Shown here: positions 53,376 through 64,000 of the stretch, piece after piece
Numbering within the stretch: the stretch's first letter is position 1
Layout: each line of letters begins with the position of its first letter
Source of the DNA: Pholis gunnellus
Lineage: Eukaryota > Chordata > Actinopteri > Perciformes > Pholidae
Length of the DNA: 64,000 bases
Reading direction: 5' to 3'
Assembly: GCA_910591455.2 (NCBI GenBank)
Contig: OU342819.1
Span: forward strand, 9,881,742 to 9,945,741
The notes under the pieces: generated by a model
The model's database searches: none
What the model was told of the DNA's origin: nothing
What the model saw: only the letters and a program-made list of their open reading frames with translations
Program-made: the position numbers and the translations under genes

Positions 53376-55167
53376 GATTTGATTTAAGGTTGTGACAATA
53401 TCATGACTATCGTGGCCCAAAAAAAGAATTCTATCAGTCAAATTCATTTTTAACTGTAAGAGGCAGTGACACTGGTATTTTACTGTCATATCATGATTAG
53501 AGACTTTGTTATGATTGGACTCAATCAATAATTGTTCACTGTGTTAGGTCAGCGGTTTAGACCCATATTTATGTTTGCATGACACATCTGCTGAATGTGA
53601 AAACAGGACTTGTCGCAGCTGCATGTTGGTGCTTTCTGGAAGCTGCTCTGAAGCGACATTTTAATCCGACAAAATTTCTCTGAACGATATGCAGCTTGGC
53701 AGCGCTATTAACTCCCATCTGTTCCCCACAAACGCTCACAAAAAAAGAACGCATAAGACATGACAGACTATTTGTGAAGTGCGCGTGTGTGGCTTTATGC
53801 ATATGTGTGAATGGCTGTCTGTGTGTGTGTACGTGGGCGTGTGCGTGGGCAGCGAAGGTGAGGGAGCCAGTTCACCACAAAAGACATCCAGTCGAACAGA
53901 GAGCACAAAGCATACAGGACCAGCCCTGAGGAAGTGTGCGTGTCCGCTTGTGTTTGTGTGCACGTTCGACTTGAGCAAAACTTTGCAGTGAAGCTTTTAA
54001 AGCTCTGTGGCACCGAGGCAAACTATACTTTTTTTGTAAGATTTGACCTAAAGTGAGTTTCACATCCGTAGTAAGCTGGCTGGTGCAGGCCGCAGAGAAA
54101 GGGTGTGGAAGTCAGCGAGGTGCATGGGCATGTAGCGCCTCTCACTTTCCTGCAGGAGATTGGATTTCACTGCTCGTCAGTGGTCGCCTTCCGTAACCAC
54201 GATCTCTACTTAAATGTAACTGTGTATTTTAGTTGCTCAACCTTAACCACACTGTAGTTGACCTGCACAGATATTGTAGATAGAAGATGTCATGGAATGT
54301 AATCTTGGGTTTTGCAGAATCGTCCAATCTAACCGGTCAGTAAACACTAGTTTACAATATTCATGAACTGCTTGTTATTACCGCAGCCACATCATTTCAC
54401 ACAGTTTTCCACAAAAGTCCTCCAAATTGAACAAGTACGTTGTTTATCCACGCTATCATCTATGTTTTATGATGTGAATGTTGTTATGGATTAGTTCGGT
54501 TTTGGCGCAAAAACATCTGGGTTAGGTTTAGCATCATGTTTAGGTTAGAATGACTTCTTTGTTTAGTTTAAAATTCTTTTGTCTTCATGGTTACGATGGC
54601 AAAAATGTCGCTAAGGTTATGGAATAATTGTGCTAATCATGCTTTTAACAAAAATAACGTTGATTCCTCAACGTCCATTGGAAACAGAAAACGAACATCA
54701 GCCTCTCGTGTTGAAGTCTGATGCTTTGTTGACTCATCCGTCCTCCCTCGATGGACTTTGTCTCTATAACAACCCCATCTGACTTCCTCCCGTCATATTA
54801 TTTACCATGGCCCCCGGAGGGCTGCGTCTTTTCAACGTAAACATATGTTGTTTTGGGGCACTTGCTGAAACAACTGAAGAGGCAGTGTTGTAACAGTATG
54901 AATTCTATTTCGGTAATCAATACCGTCGGAAGAAAAATATCCACATATGCGTGTCAAAGTATACAAGTGACAGACAAGCCTAAGAACTTGTGTTGAAGTA
55001 CGTTGAACGCTGACTTGGGACCTGTGATGAAGGACGCTCAGAGCTTTAAGGTCTAACAGCTGATCGTCTGAAGGAGACCTGTCTTCCATAGGTGTGAAGT
55101 ACGAAGCATGCTGTGATTTCAGTGTGTAAATTCTGTTGTGTCCTCAATGTCAGAGACACAATCTGAA

Positions 55168-55169
<2 letters not shown>

Positions 55170-55257
<88 letters not shown>
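55170..55257 (+). repeat. (CA)n microsatellite, 88 bp
   Basis: Perfect CA run after an A-rich start, ending in CATATAAAAG. Confidence 0.95.
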
Positions 55258-55261
<4 letters not shown>

Positions 55262-55991
55262 AAAGCTGATTCTGGGTATGAAACCAATCTGGGCCAACTG
55301 TGCCACTCAGGAACAGACAGCCTCCATCAAAGGCAGCGTGCCCCCCCGCTGCTGAGCACACACTGTATTGCCTGCTGCAGGGGTTGGCATGGAGGTGCAA
55401 ATGTCATGTACAAGGCCTCTTCCGCCACGGCGAATGACAAAAATGTCTTCAGTTTGACAAAAGAGGTGTGACATACTCCGCGGTGCGCTCCGCTGCCAAG
55501 CCAGCAGTGAGAGAATAATTCACTGACAAATGGAAACGTTCGCAGAAACAATCTACTGGATAATTTTGGTGAAAACTAATCTGCTTTCCTCTTACTGTGC
55601 TTGTTTAATTATCTTTCAATGGGAGGTGCACGCTGGCTTCCGTTCTGGTCAGACAGTGGTATTCTAATTTGATTTAACGGTATTATACATTTAGGAGCCC
55701 GTGCACGCCTGCTTGAGGAGATTTCAAGCTGCCTTGCACCTTCGGATTAGTGGCATTATATTTACATTACAGAGACGTTCGAATGCCTGATATGGCTTTC
55801 ATTGGCTGTGATAAAAGCCATTTCAGAAAATATGCGCGCTGCTATCCTGAAATCAATCGGTTGATTTCCATTTTTGGACGGGAACACAGCCCTTCCAATA
55901 TTTATTCAGGTCAGGCCATCATGTTTTCCCACATGCTATGAATTCATTTGGAGTGGAAATGTGCTTATATATCTCAAGTGTGCAGTGTGTG

Positions 55992-55994
<3 letters not shown>

Positions 55995-56068
<74 letters not shown>
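55995..56068 (+). repeat. (CT)n tract, about 74 bp
   Basis: Long pure CT run followed by CCCCTAACACTAACAC. It is a strong homopyrimidine mirror repeat. Confidence 0.95.
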
Positions 56069-56070
<2 letters not shown>

Positions 56071-56315
56071 CCTAACACTAACACAGACGCACCACAATGG
56101 CATATTATAGCAGTTCTGTGCTGGCTAATTGTTGTGTTTGGCCTCTTTTGCAGAGTATGAGCAGGCAGGTGGCAGGTTGTGTTTTATTTTTCTGCAAATC
56201 TAAACAACATAAAGTGTTGGAGACAGGCAACTTCCCCAATTGAGCAGCCTGCAGGAGTCAGTCGACCACAAAAGCTTTATTGCTTGTTAGGGAGGAGAGT
56301 GAGGAAGGAGAGCGA

Positions 56316-56343
56316 GGGGGTAGGGAGGGTAGGGAGGGTAGGG
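56316..56343 (+). repeat. G-tract tandem repeat (GGGTAGGGA unit), G-quadruplex motif
   Basis: Six runs of three or more G are separated alternately by TA and A (a GGGGG run, then GGG runs at 56323, 56327, 56332, 56336 and 56341). This fits the short-loop intramolecular G-quadruplex pattern strictly on the plus strand. The unit resembles, but is not, the vertebrate telomere repeat. Confidence 0.85.
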
Positions 56344-59300
56344 AGTGAGAGAAAACAAGTGAGCGATGAAAATGGACAGCATTTGTGTTTGTGTATGTAT
56401 GGTTGGCCCCCAAGTCTAATCCTCGCTTCAATCTCAGGCCCTGCCAGAGGCGTTTGGTCCCCCAAAGCCAGAGGCATAGTCCACTTCACTGAGAGGTTGG
56501 TGGGTGCAAAGCTGAGGTCACAGGTCATCATCTGGATAGTTTTAGCTATTTGGGAACGTCCCCTTTAGTACTGATTGAGGTCATGCAGTGTGGCCTCAAA
56601 ACCTGTGACCCCTAATCCACTTTGCAGTCATCTGGCTGTTGGCATAGCGTTTCCATGCACAGACAAAAAGTCTTTTGACAATACAAATAAACCAAGAAAC
56701 TCACAGTGGGTGAATTAAAAAAAAGAAAATCTTTATTGTATAAAGATGTTTCTGGCATTTGTTTAGGCCAAGGGAACTCCGTAAAAAGAAAATCTTCAGG
56801 GGTTAGTTCATGTTCTCTGTGTGATTGTTTCAGTGAATGCAATTTCCATAACAAACTTTGCCAAAAAAAAAGTTTCATACTCACAAGACTCAAAGTAACA
56901 CACTTGCAGACTTATTGGTTGTCTATGCAGCAACAGATATTCTATATATCCTTAGCTTTAACCATTTCAACGTTACAAATGAATAATTAGTTGAAAAGAT
57001 GCACTAATTACCCAAACAAACCAATGAGAATTTACATAAAGTGATTGACCATCACCAGCCAATAACTGATTGAGCCTCGGTGTCGCTTTATCCAATATAC
57101 TTTTACGTGCTCCCACTGTGTTAATAACATGAAGTTTATGGACTGTGCTCAGTAATTAAATAATGCAGAATGACTTTGAGGGGAACACAGTGGATTTTCT
57201 TTTCGTGCGTTCTGCTCGGCGGCCCCGTTGTGGCTCTAATGGGATACAGATGGTGGCCAGAGGTTGGCTGACAGGCGGTCGGCACCGCAGACTGAGACCA
57301 GCGGGGAGTGTCCTGAAACTTGTTCACCACATTACTGTGCCCCACATGCCATGCCTGGGGCCACTGTTTGTGTCACTGTGTGTGTGTGTGCGTGTGCGTG
57401 TGCGTGCGAGCGTGTGTGCACGTGCGTTTGGGACATAAAGAGACAGAAAGAACCTCTGTCAAATACCTGAGTCCGAAAAAATAAAAACAAATTGATTACC
57501 ACATTATATGTATTTTTAAAATGACATATGGGGGCTCTGAAACATGTCAAATGATGAGCTTTGTTTTTAATGATTATTAACGAGCTTATTGTTGTTGTTG
57601 TTGTTGGATTTGTAACGGCTAAGACTCTTTTTTTATCACTGAATAATGACTTTTCTTGCCTCACTAAATGTAACTCTAGTCTTCACCAGACTCTCCAATT
57701 TCATCCTACCTCCATGGCCTGGAGCAAGGCTAGACCATTAAAATATATTGCCACGGAGGCATCTGTTGGGTGGAAGGCATTAAATACAAACAACTTGAAA
57801 GTAGAAAGAGCCAATTTCTCTTGAATCCAGGCTGTCTTGCTATTGGGACACAAACTGAGTTCCAGCAGCGGAACGCTCCCTAATTGTTAACCTATAACTC
57901 CCTCAAGTTAGTTTGAGATTAGCCAGACTGTGAGCACTTTTGATAAATACCATACAAGCAGCACACGCAGCATGTGGCTTCATGGGGTCTATAAAAGAGC
58001 AGCTGTCATTTGTAGCAGGCTTTTTGTTGGTATAATTTTTTCAAGTTTGATTGAATAGTTTTTATTTTTATTTTGTCATTCTGAATGTTCCTGCTATGGA
58101 CTTTCACGGCAGTTAGTTACTCATTAGTGAAGCTGTGATAATAGCATTCAAAGGTTTTTTGTGAACAGTAGTTTGAGAAAACCTGTCAGACCCTCGATTA
58201 TTTTTAATGAAGACAAAATAGAAAGTACTATTATCCCCCAACAACACAAGCACATGTAAATACTGTCTGTTCATGGGGGAAATGTTTGTACGCAACGCAG
58301 TTCATGGGCTGGATTCCTGCAATTTAGTGTCTTTCACTAACCTTATCTTACCACAAATGAATCTAGAAGTGTTCTAGAGGCATAGTTTGCCGTGTTGACT
58401 TGAGTCCGTGCTTTGGGAAGAGCTCATGATGGGTCAGTGCCTGGTTTTGGACAGCCTTTGGGAAAAGCCTTTTGATTAATCATACAAATCCTCCTCAGAA
58501 TGCTCCAGAGGACTGATGGGGTGTGGCGTTTCAAAAGATCCGTGGGTCAGAGGGCCTTTGAACTGTGACCCTTGAACTGTGGCTCTTCACAAAGGCAAAG
58601 ACAAAGGGGGGAGAGCTAAAGCTGCACCTCCTGAGCTGCACGGCATCGGGGAATACAAGAAATCCGAAAGAGGTTGAAAGTTAGCAACCTAGAGTTGTGC
58701 AGCGTTATCAGGCCAGAAAAATGAAGTCATGTATTTTGAAGATTTCATATTGTTAATCGGCATGTTGATCGGGACAATCGAAACATATCGCATTTGGAAA
58801 TAGCATGCATGTTAATTGTGAATAAACAAAGAGGAGAACAGGAGAGAGTGCAGGACAGCTAGAGAAAGCCATTGAGAGTTGGCAGCCCTCCTGTTTGATT
58901 AGCCATTAGCCTCTGGTGATGGGAGTCGCAGTCAGAGCGCCACTCCCTTTGATTACAGCGCAAGAGAACGCTGGAAAAATACATGTCCCCAGCCAATACA
59001 TATCACTTCGGGGGGCTGATTTGCCTTGTTGCTTTTTCGCTCCCTCTCGTGTTGTAATCAGACATGCTGTCATTGTGGAGAAAAGAAAAGAAGAAAAAAC
59101 CTAATGTGAAACATAATCATAAACAAACATAATAAGTAGAGTCAGAACTTTTGAGGGGAAGGGGTTGAGATTGTTTGCATCCTAATGAGCCGAGAAACCG
59201 TTTTTAGAGGACTGTCTGGAGAGCAGAAGTTGACAGATAGCTTTACACACCAAGAGTCAATTTCATGCAGGGACGGCAAACAGCACAAGTCAGGAGAGTG

Positions 59301-61162
59301 AGAAAGAGGGCAGGCCTGAACAACAGAGTAGGGAAGTTTTTAGGACCTGCCCCGACTCAAAGCAACATTTTTATGATGCCAAGGACGTCGTAATGACTTA
59401 ATAAAGATTCCTTTCAAGTAAACGGAATACTTGCCAGCTCAATGCTGCAGCAGATTACTTTCAGTGTAAGACTAAAGGCTGCTTTCAAGGAACACTCTAC
59501 TTTCTCTCAAGGCTCAGGTTGAAATGACACTGACAAAACGTTTCCACCCTGCTGACGTTGCCTTGAAATTGACAACATTTTCCCTGAATGGTAGCAACAA
59601 GATTTTTCTTCAGAGCATCAGTTGAGTATCAGTGGAGCTCATATCATAGAAACTTGAATGAAAACATGTTGAAATTTTGTTTTTATTGCGTTAGACATGC
59701 ACATATAGGAACATGGTCAGCGGGTCATAAATTATGCATTAACACCTGAAGTAAATCTTGGGCTTGTGATCCAGGCCAAGATTAAATCTTTGGCACTTTT
59801 TACTCCAGGATAAGTGCAGGGTTGAACACAACAGCTGGCAGTTCATGCCCCCCTGCTATTTTCTCTCCAACACACCCCTAATTTCTTTTCGGCTCCCCCT
59901 CCCCTCCTTTCATGCTTGACTCGCAGCAGCTCTTGTCCAGTGGCAGAGGAGCTCGTCAGTGAAGGGGGGAGTCGGGGCGCGGGGATGGAGCTGGTGCCGG
60001 GGCCCAGTGGATGGACTCCGCTGTAAGATGGCTGGAGGAGGCTTCCCATGACTGCCCTCACCTCCTTCAAATGTGAAGTCAACACTTGAGGAGCATACTC
60101 TCTTCATCTTCAGGCCTGCCATTCCTAACATAAACCCATGTGCAGTTCCATCTTCCTTCTCCTCACTCTCTTGTTTGAATAGACATACCCTCCTTCCTTC
60201 TGTAGTTACCCTTCTTAAAACACATACAACCAAACCCCTACCTAGCAAGGGAAACACCTCCATACTGATGCATGGGATGTAATATGCTAAAATTAAAGCT
60301 AAATGGGTGTCCAATCATGGCTCTGCATCTGTTCCATTCAACACCTATTCCCGCAGGTTCCCTGGTGTGCATTATGTTTGTATGTGTGTGTGTGTGACAT
60401 GATAGCCTCGGGGCATACAAGGCTGACCATCCACTCATAGGACCTCCTGCTGTGTTGCTTGCTGGAGTAAAATCTGCCGAACATGACTCTTTGAGACTAT
60501 AGGTGAAACGGATTTTAATTCTCTGAAAAACGGTCAGTTATTTGTGAAAAGATAATGTGATATATTCTTAAACTAGAAGTTAAATTGCTCCAAACTAAAT
60601 TAGGGGCAGCAATTCACCTCTATTACTGGGTCCATACTATCTAAATTTACAGTCAACAGTAAAAAAAAAAAAAAAAAGCTAACTACTAACTAACAGCAGG
60701 GCAATAATACTCAAATTCAACCAAACTGCTGAAAGTCTGAGAGGCAGTCAAAATAACACTGCTATCCTATAATCTTCCCCTGTGGTGGCCTATAAGCAAT
60801 AGCTCAGAGAGAGCTATAAAGCATTGATGGGGGAGGGATGTCTGGGATGTCTGCAAGCAAACAAACACAGGACCTTCGTCCAGGAGACTGGTGTGCAAAA
60901 CTAAAAGTAAGCGTTGATATTTTCAGTCGTAATTTACGTTAGTCGTTAGTCACCTGAGTCACATGAGTTGCTACTCACAAGCTATCGCTTTTATAATTTA
61001 CAACAGCCGTCTTTGTGTTTAGTGTGCAACAAAACAGGTGCCGTCCGGCCTGTGTATGTTTTGATAGTTTTGTTTATTGGATAAAATCCAAAGTGGCAGA
61101 AATAAGAAAACCACTTTTATTTTAATTTCATCCACCCCCGCATCCAGGAGACTACTTTGCCA

Positions 61163-61454
61163 GGAGGAGAGCATGCGTCAGCTCTGGGAGAAGGACATTC
61201 AGTTAGCGGCTGTAACAACTCAAATTCAGCCCGCGCAAACGCCAGCGCTCGGAGTCACATTGTGCTTGCGGCCATCGGCAACGCTGGGTCTAACCCGTGT
61301 AACAGCAGCAACAGAACGTTTGCTTATCCAGCGGGGAGTCAGTTCAGTCCCCAGGGAACAGACCCCAAGCACTGGGGTTCGCGCTGGCTAAATTTAAGTT
61401 ACTACAGCCGCTAACTGAATGTCCTTCTCCCAGAGCTGACGCATGCTCTCCTCC
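61163..61454. repeat. Near-perfect inverted repeat (74-bp arms, 144-bp spacer)
   Basis: Left arm 61163-61236 and right arm 61381-61454 are reverse complements at 69 of 74 positions. The outer 52 bases are identical (for example GGAGGAGAGCATGCGTCAGC) and all five differences fall in the inner 22 bases. The spacer is relatively CpG-rich and is unlike the arms. The structure could be a foldback transposon, a MITE with long terminal inverted repeats, or a hairpin-forming locus. No target-site duplication is evident at the outer edges. Confidence 0.85.
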
Positions 61455-61868
61455 ATGCTACAGTCAATAAGAGCAAACAGGTTTTTGAAGCATTCTGGGC
61501 TTCTCCGTGCCCCTTTATCCGTTTCCATCTGTGAGATGTATCTGAGTCCTCCCCGTCTCATTCAGTGTCAAATATGCAAGACGGCAGATGGGCTGCATGG
61601 AGACCATTACGGTACATAATCGACGTTGCACTCTTCTCAAGCAGCGCTGTGTAAAAAGAGTGGAACATCACTCGCCCCCATTCCTCTTCACAACGTGCTG
61701 ACATGGTGCAAGTCGTGGCACAGTCGTGGCCTCCCTGCCTTACGGTTTTTGAACTGGTGTATGTCGTCTGCTTGCGGACCTGAGTGTTACAGTGGGACAA
61801 AGACTACATCAGCTATGTCAGTTACCCAATAGTGACAGCTCTTAGAGCGTTAGTCCTATACGATATTT

Positions 61869-62142
61869 AACATTAGTTACGTATTGTAACATCTGGTTCT
61901 ATGAGTATAGGCATAGCTCTCTAAGCTGTGGGCCCCACCAGCTGAAGGAATGCTGGTTTAAATGGGAGCAGAACTATGGTCGCACAGTTGTTATATGTTG
62001 CAAGGTGGCCCTTGGAGGGCACTAGATTGCACAATTTTCACGAGTGTGCATGCCCGGGGGGGGGATGAACCCTATAGCGACAGCTCTTAGAAGGCTATGG
62101 ATATACTCTTAGAACCTGTAGATAGAATAGGTAACTAATGTT
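61869..62142. mobile_element. Foldback/MITE-like element with about 65-bp terminal inverted repeats
   Basis: The left end (61869-61931, AACATTAGTTACGTATT...GGTTCTATGAGTATAGG...CTAAGCTGT) and the right end (62078-62142) are imperfect inverted repeats about 63-65 bp long. They share AACATTAGTTAC, GGTTCTA, GAGTATA, CATAGC and CTAAG. The spacer is about 146 bp and has no coding capacity. A fragment of the right-end sequence (GACAGCTCTTAGAG) is repeated in direct orientation just upstream at 61831-61862. The wording resembles a repeat seen in many fish genomes. The superfamily is undetermined because no clear target-site duplication was found. Confidence 0.7.
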
Positions 62143-62659
62143 GTTGATACATTTCACTAAAAAGCAAAAATATGAACCTGCTGGTGGCACCACAGGATTC
62201 ATCCTTAGGCGACCATGACAGGCTGTAGAACATTCCATGGCAACCCTTCCAAAAGTTGTTGACATACTGCGGTCTGGGCTAAAGTGGCGGACCTAGAACC
62301 AGACCACTAGCATCGTTAAAAACAAAAGATGTCAAAAATGTTGAGTACAAAGGGGAAGGGAGGGAGGGGGGGATTAGGGGAGCTAGACAGAGGAAATGGC
62401 TGGGAGTTTTTTGGCCAGCTTGTATCAGGCAGTGTTAAAGCTAACGAGATTGTAAAAATGCCAGTCTTAACAGGCAGCAGCAGGATGTGTGGCTATTAAA
62501 GGAGAGCAGCCAGGTACACACATGCAAAGCTGCACACACACACAGATACACACACACACACACACATGATACGCACTGAAAACGCAGATTGCATGTGAAT
62601 GGCCCGACGCATCACATTTTCTAATCAGACTCTACACTCCCTCCCTCCCTCCCTCCCAG

Positions 62660-62813
62660 AGCAGGACGACCACGTGCTTCATCCCCACAAATTCTGCCAT
62701 TGACAGCCAGTGCTGCGCGCTAAGCCATTACTAGATGGTGGAAATTGATTAGTGTACAGAAGACTCGCCCATGGTAATGAAGTTAGAGCTCAATCAGCTA
62801 ATTATAAAGCATG

Positions 62814-62818
<5 letters not shown>
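62660..62818 (+). promoter_or_regulatory. Candidate conserved non-coding block
   Basis: A unique, non-repetitive block between a TCCC repeat and a GT tract is dense in homeodomain/TALE-type words: TTGACAG, AAATTGATTAGT, AGCTAATTATAAAG and CCATTA. This composition resembles vertebrate developmental enhancers, but conservation cannot be seen from one sequence. Confidence 0.25.

Positions 62819-62873
<55 letters not shown>
62819..62873 (+). repeat. (GT)n microsatellite, about 55 bp
   Basis: Perfect GT run following ATGTGACGTG and ending in TATATG. Confidence 0.95.
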
Positions 62874-62879
<6 letters not shown>

Positions 62880-63360
62880 TTATAAAAATGCACACAGACG
62901 GGTAGATATTGGCGAACATTACACATGTGAACATGTTGGTATATACACATGTACTCTGGGACATGTACACACTTGCATGTAAACTTAAAAAGGCTCAGAG
63001 GTAACAATGATGGCAGCTAAAAAGATCCCTTAAGGTGCAGTGTGGGAGGTTTCACTGTATTTCCATCCACCACGTCTGTCCCTCCTGCTCTTTCCCGGTC
63101 TGTCTCTCTCTCTTTTATCCTCAGCACAGACCTGGCTGTCCATCTCCCGTATTTTAAGCCAATCAGCCAGTCATTCCACACATCCTTAATGAGCTCACGG
63201 GGGATGTGACTTGCCTATTGCGACAAGCGCCCACCGCTTCGTAAAAAAAAAAAAAAATCAACATCCAGCTGCTAGCGTCTAATTGTCAAGTAAGTGGCAA
63301 ATCATAGTAATAAGGCAGACAGTAGGGAATCCAGACTTTTACCGGCACTCACACATAGAA

Positions 63361-63484
<124 letters not shown>

Positions 63485-64000
63485 TAGATAATAATAAAAA
63501 AAAGTCCTTGTTTGCTTGATTGTTTTCTCTTCAAGTAAATTTATTCCCAATTTTTTCCACCATATAAAACATTGACGACTTGTTTTTCCACGAAATGATT
63601 AAAACTTATTTTTTTGTCTTTTGCGTCAGTCAAAACTACGAACAGAGTGTGTATACAGAGCATGTTTTTTGCAGTTACATCTCAGTGGACAAACACTGTC
63701 TTCTGGATAACTGGGTCTCACTGGTCTAAGTTTCTGAAATAAAATCATTCATTTTCAACCTAATTCAAGAGCAGAGCTGACGCTAGACGTCTGCATTACA
63801 CTTTCTGCGCTGCTTCGTTAAGGCCCTCTTGGATGCAGGTTATGAGTGCAGCGGTCGTCATAGCAACACAGTCATAATTTATCATAACCAAGTGGCTAAT
63901 ATGCCTATAAGCGCTTTGTGATCTTTGACCCCACACTCACTGGCTAAAACACTTAATATTCCCATGCTATTGTCTGCTAATTCCCCCCCCCCCCCTCAGT

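Larger units (their letters stand above)
48745..61162. other. Gene-poor region with possible regulatory blocks
   Basis: No recognisable coding exon. Besides the separately listed repeats, there is a CpG-richer block at 51060-51250 and AT-rich homeodomain-like clusters near 50055-50095 (TAATTAAT twice). Unique-looking blocks at about 55690-55900 and 58860-59030 could be conserved non-coding DNA. A 134-codon minus-strand frame (60314-59910) matches no family I know. Confidence 0.45.

Noticed and set aside
61558..61800. 80-codon minus-strand frame between the inverted repeat and the MITE-like element, considered as a transposase fragment
   Set aside because: No catalytic motif or recognisable transposase block is visible.

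Overview
The window is vertebrate nuclear DNA, most probably from a ray-finned (teleost) fish. The evidence is spliced coding exons with GT-AG borders, very low gene density, dense (CA)n/(CT)n microsatellites and long poly-C/poly-G runs. It also holds several interspersed repeats whose wording I recognise as typical of teleost genomes. There is no operon, CRISPR array or other prokaryotic structure. Nearly every open reading frame is a chance reading of simple repeats or non-coding DNA.

One gene is clearly identifiable. The first two coding exons of a Par-6 family polarity gene, best matched by pard6g, lie on the minus strand. Exon 1 (24238 down to 24167) encodes 24 residues starting MNRSFN and ending VEVKSK. 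Exon 2 (20066 down to 19844) encodes most of the PB1 domain. Both have matching splice sites and phases (0, then 1). Intron 1 is 4,100 bp. The last exon, which should carry the CRIB and PDZ domains, is not present, so intron 2 is at least 19,843 bp and leaves the window at its left edge.

Layout: 1-19843 is pard6g intron 2, with dispersed repeats near 3.0-3.5, 4.65-5.05 and 11.1-11.3 kb. 20067-24166 is intron 1, with a CpG-rich block near 20.95-21.03 kb carrying ETS and CRE-like motifs. 24239 to about 24540 is the 5' UTR/promoter side of the gene. 24.5-64 kb is upstream DNA in which I find no recognisable protein gene. It contains a GC-box cluster (26.64 kb), a possible orphan exon (28.28-28.40 kb), a dead LINE reverse-transcriptase fragment (29.85-30.0 kb), and long microsatellites including (CA)n tracts up to about 116 bp. 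It also has a G-quadruplex-type repeat (56.32 kb), a 74-bp-arm inverted repeat (61.16-61.45 kb), a 274-bp foldback/MITE-like element (61.87-62.14 kb), and several unique-looking blocks that could be conserved non-coding elements.

I did not find a convincing new biological system. The most distinctive items are the near-perfect inverted repeat next to a MITE-like element at 61-62 kb, the promoter-like block inside pard6g intron 1, and the candidate exon at 28.3 kb with a tandem NAGNAG acceptor. Repeat family assignments come from memory of typical fish repeats and were not searched.
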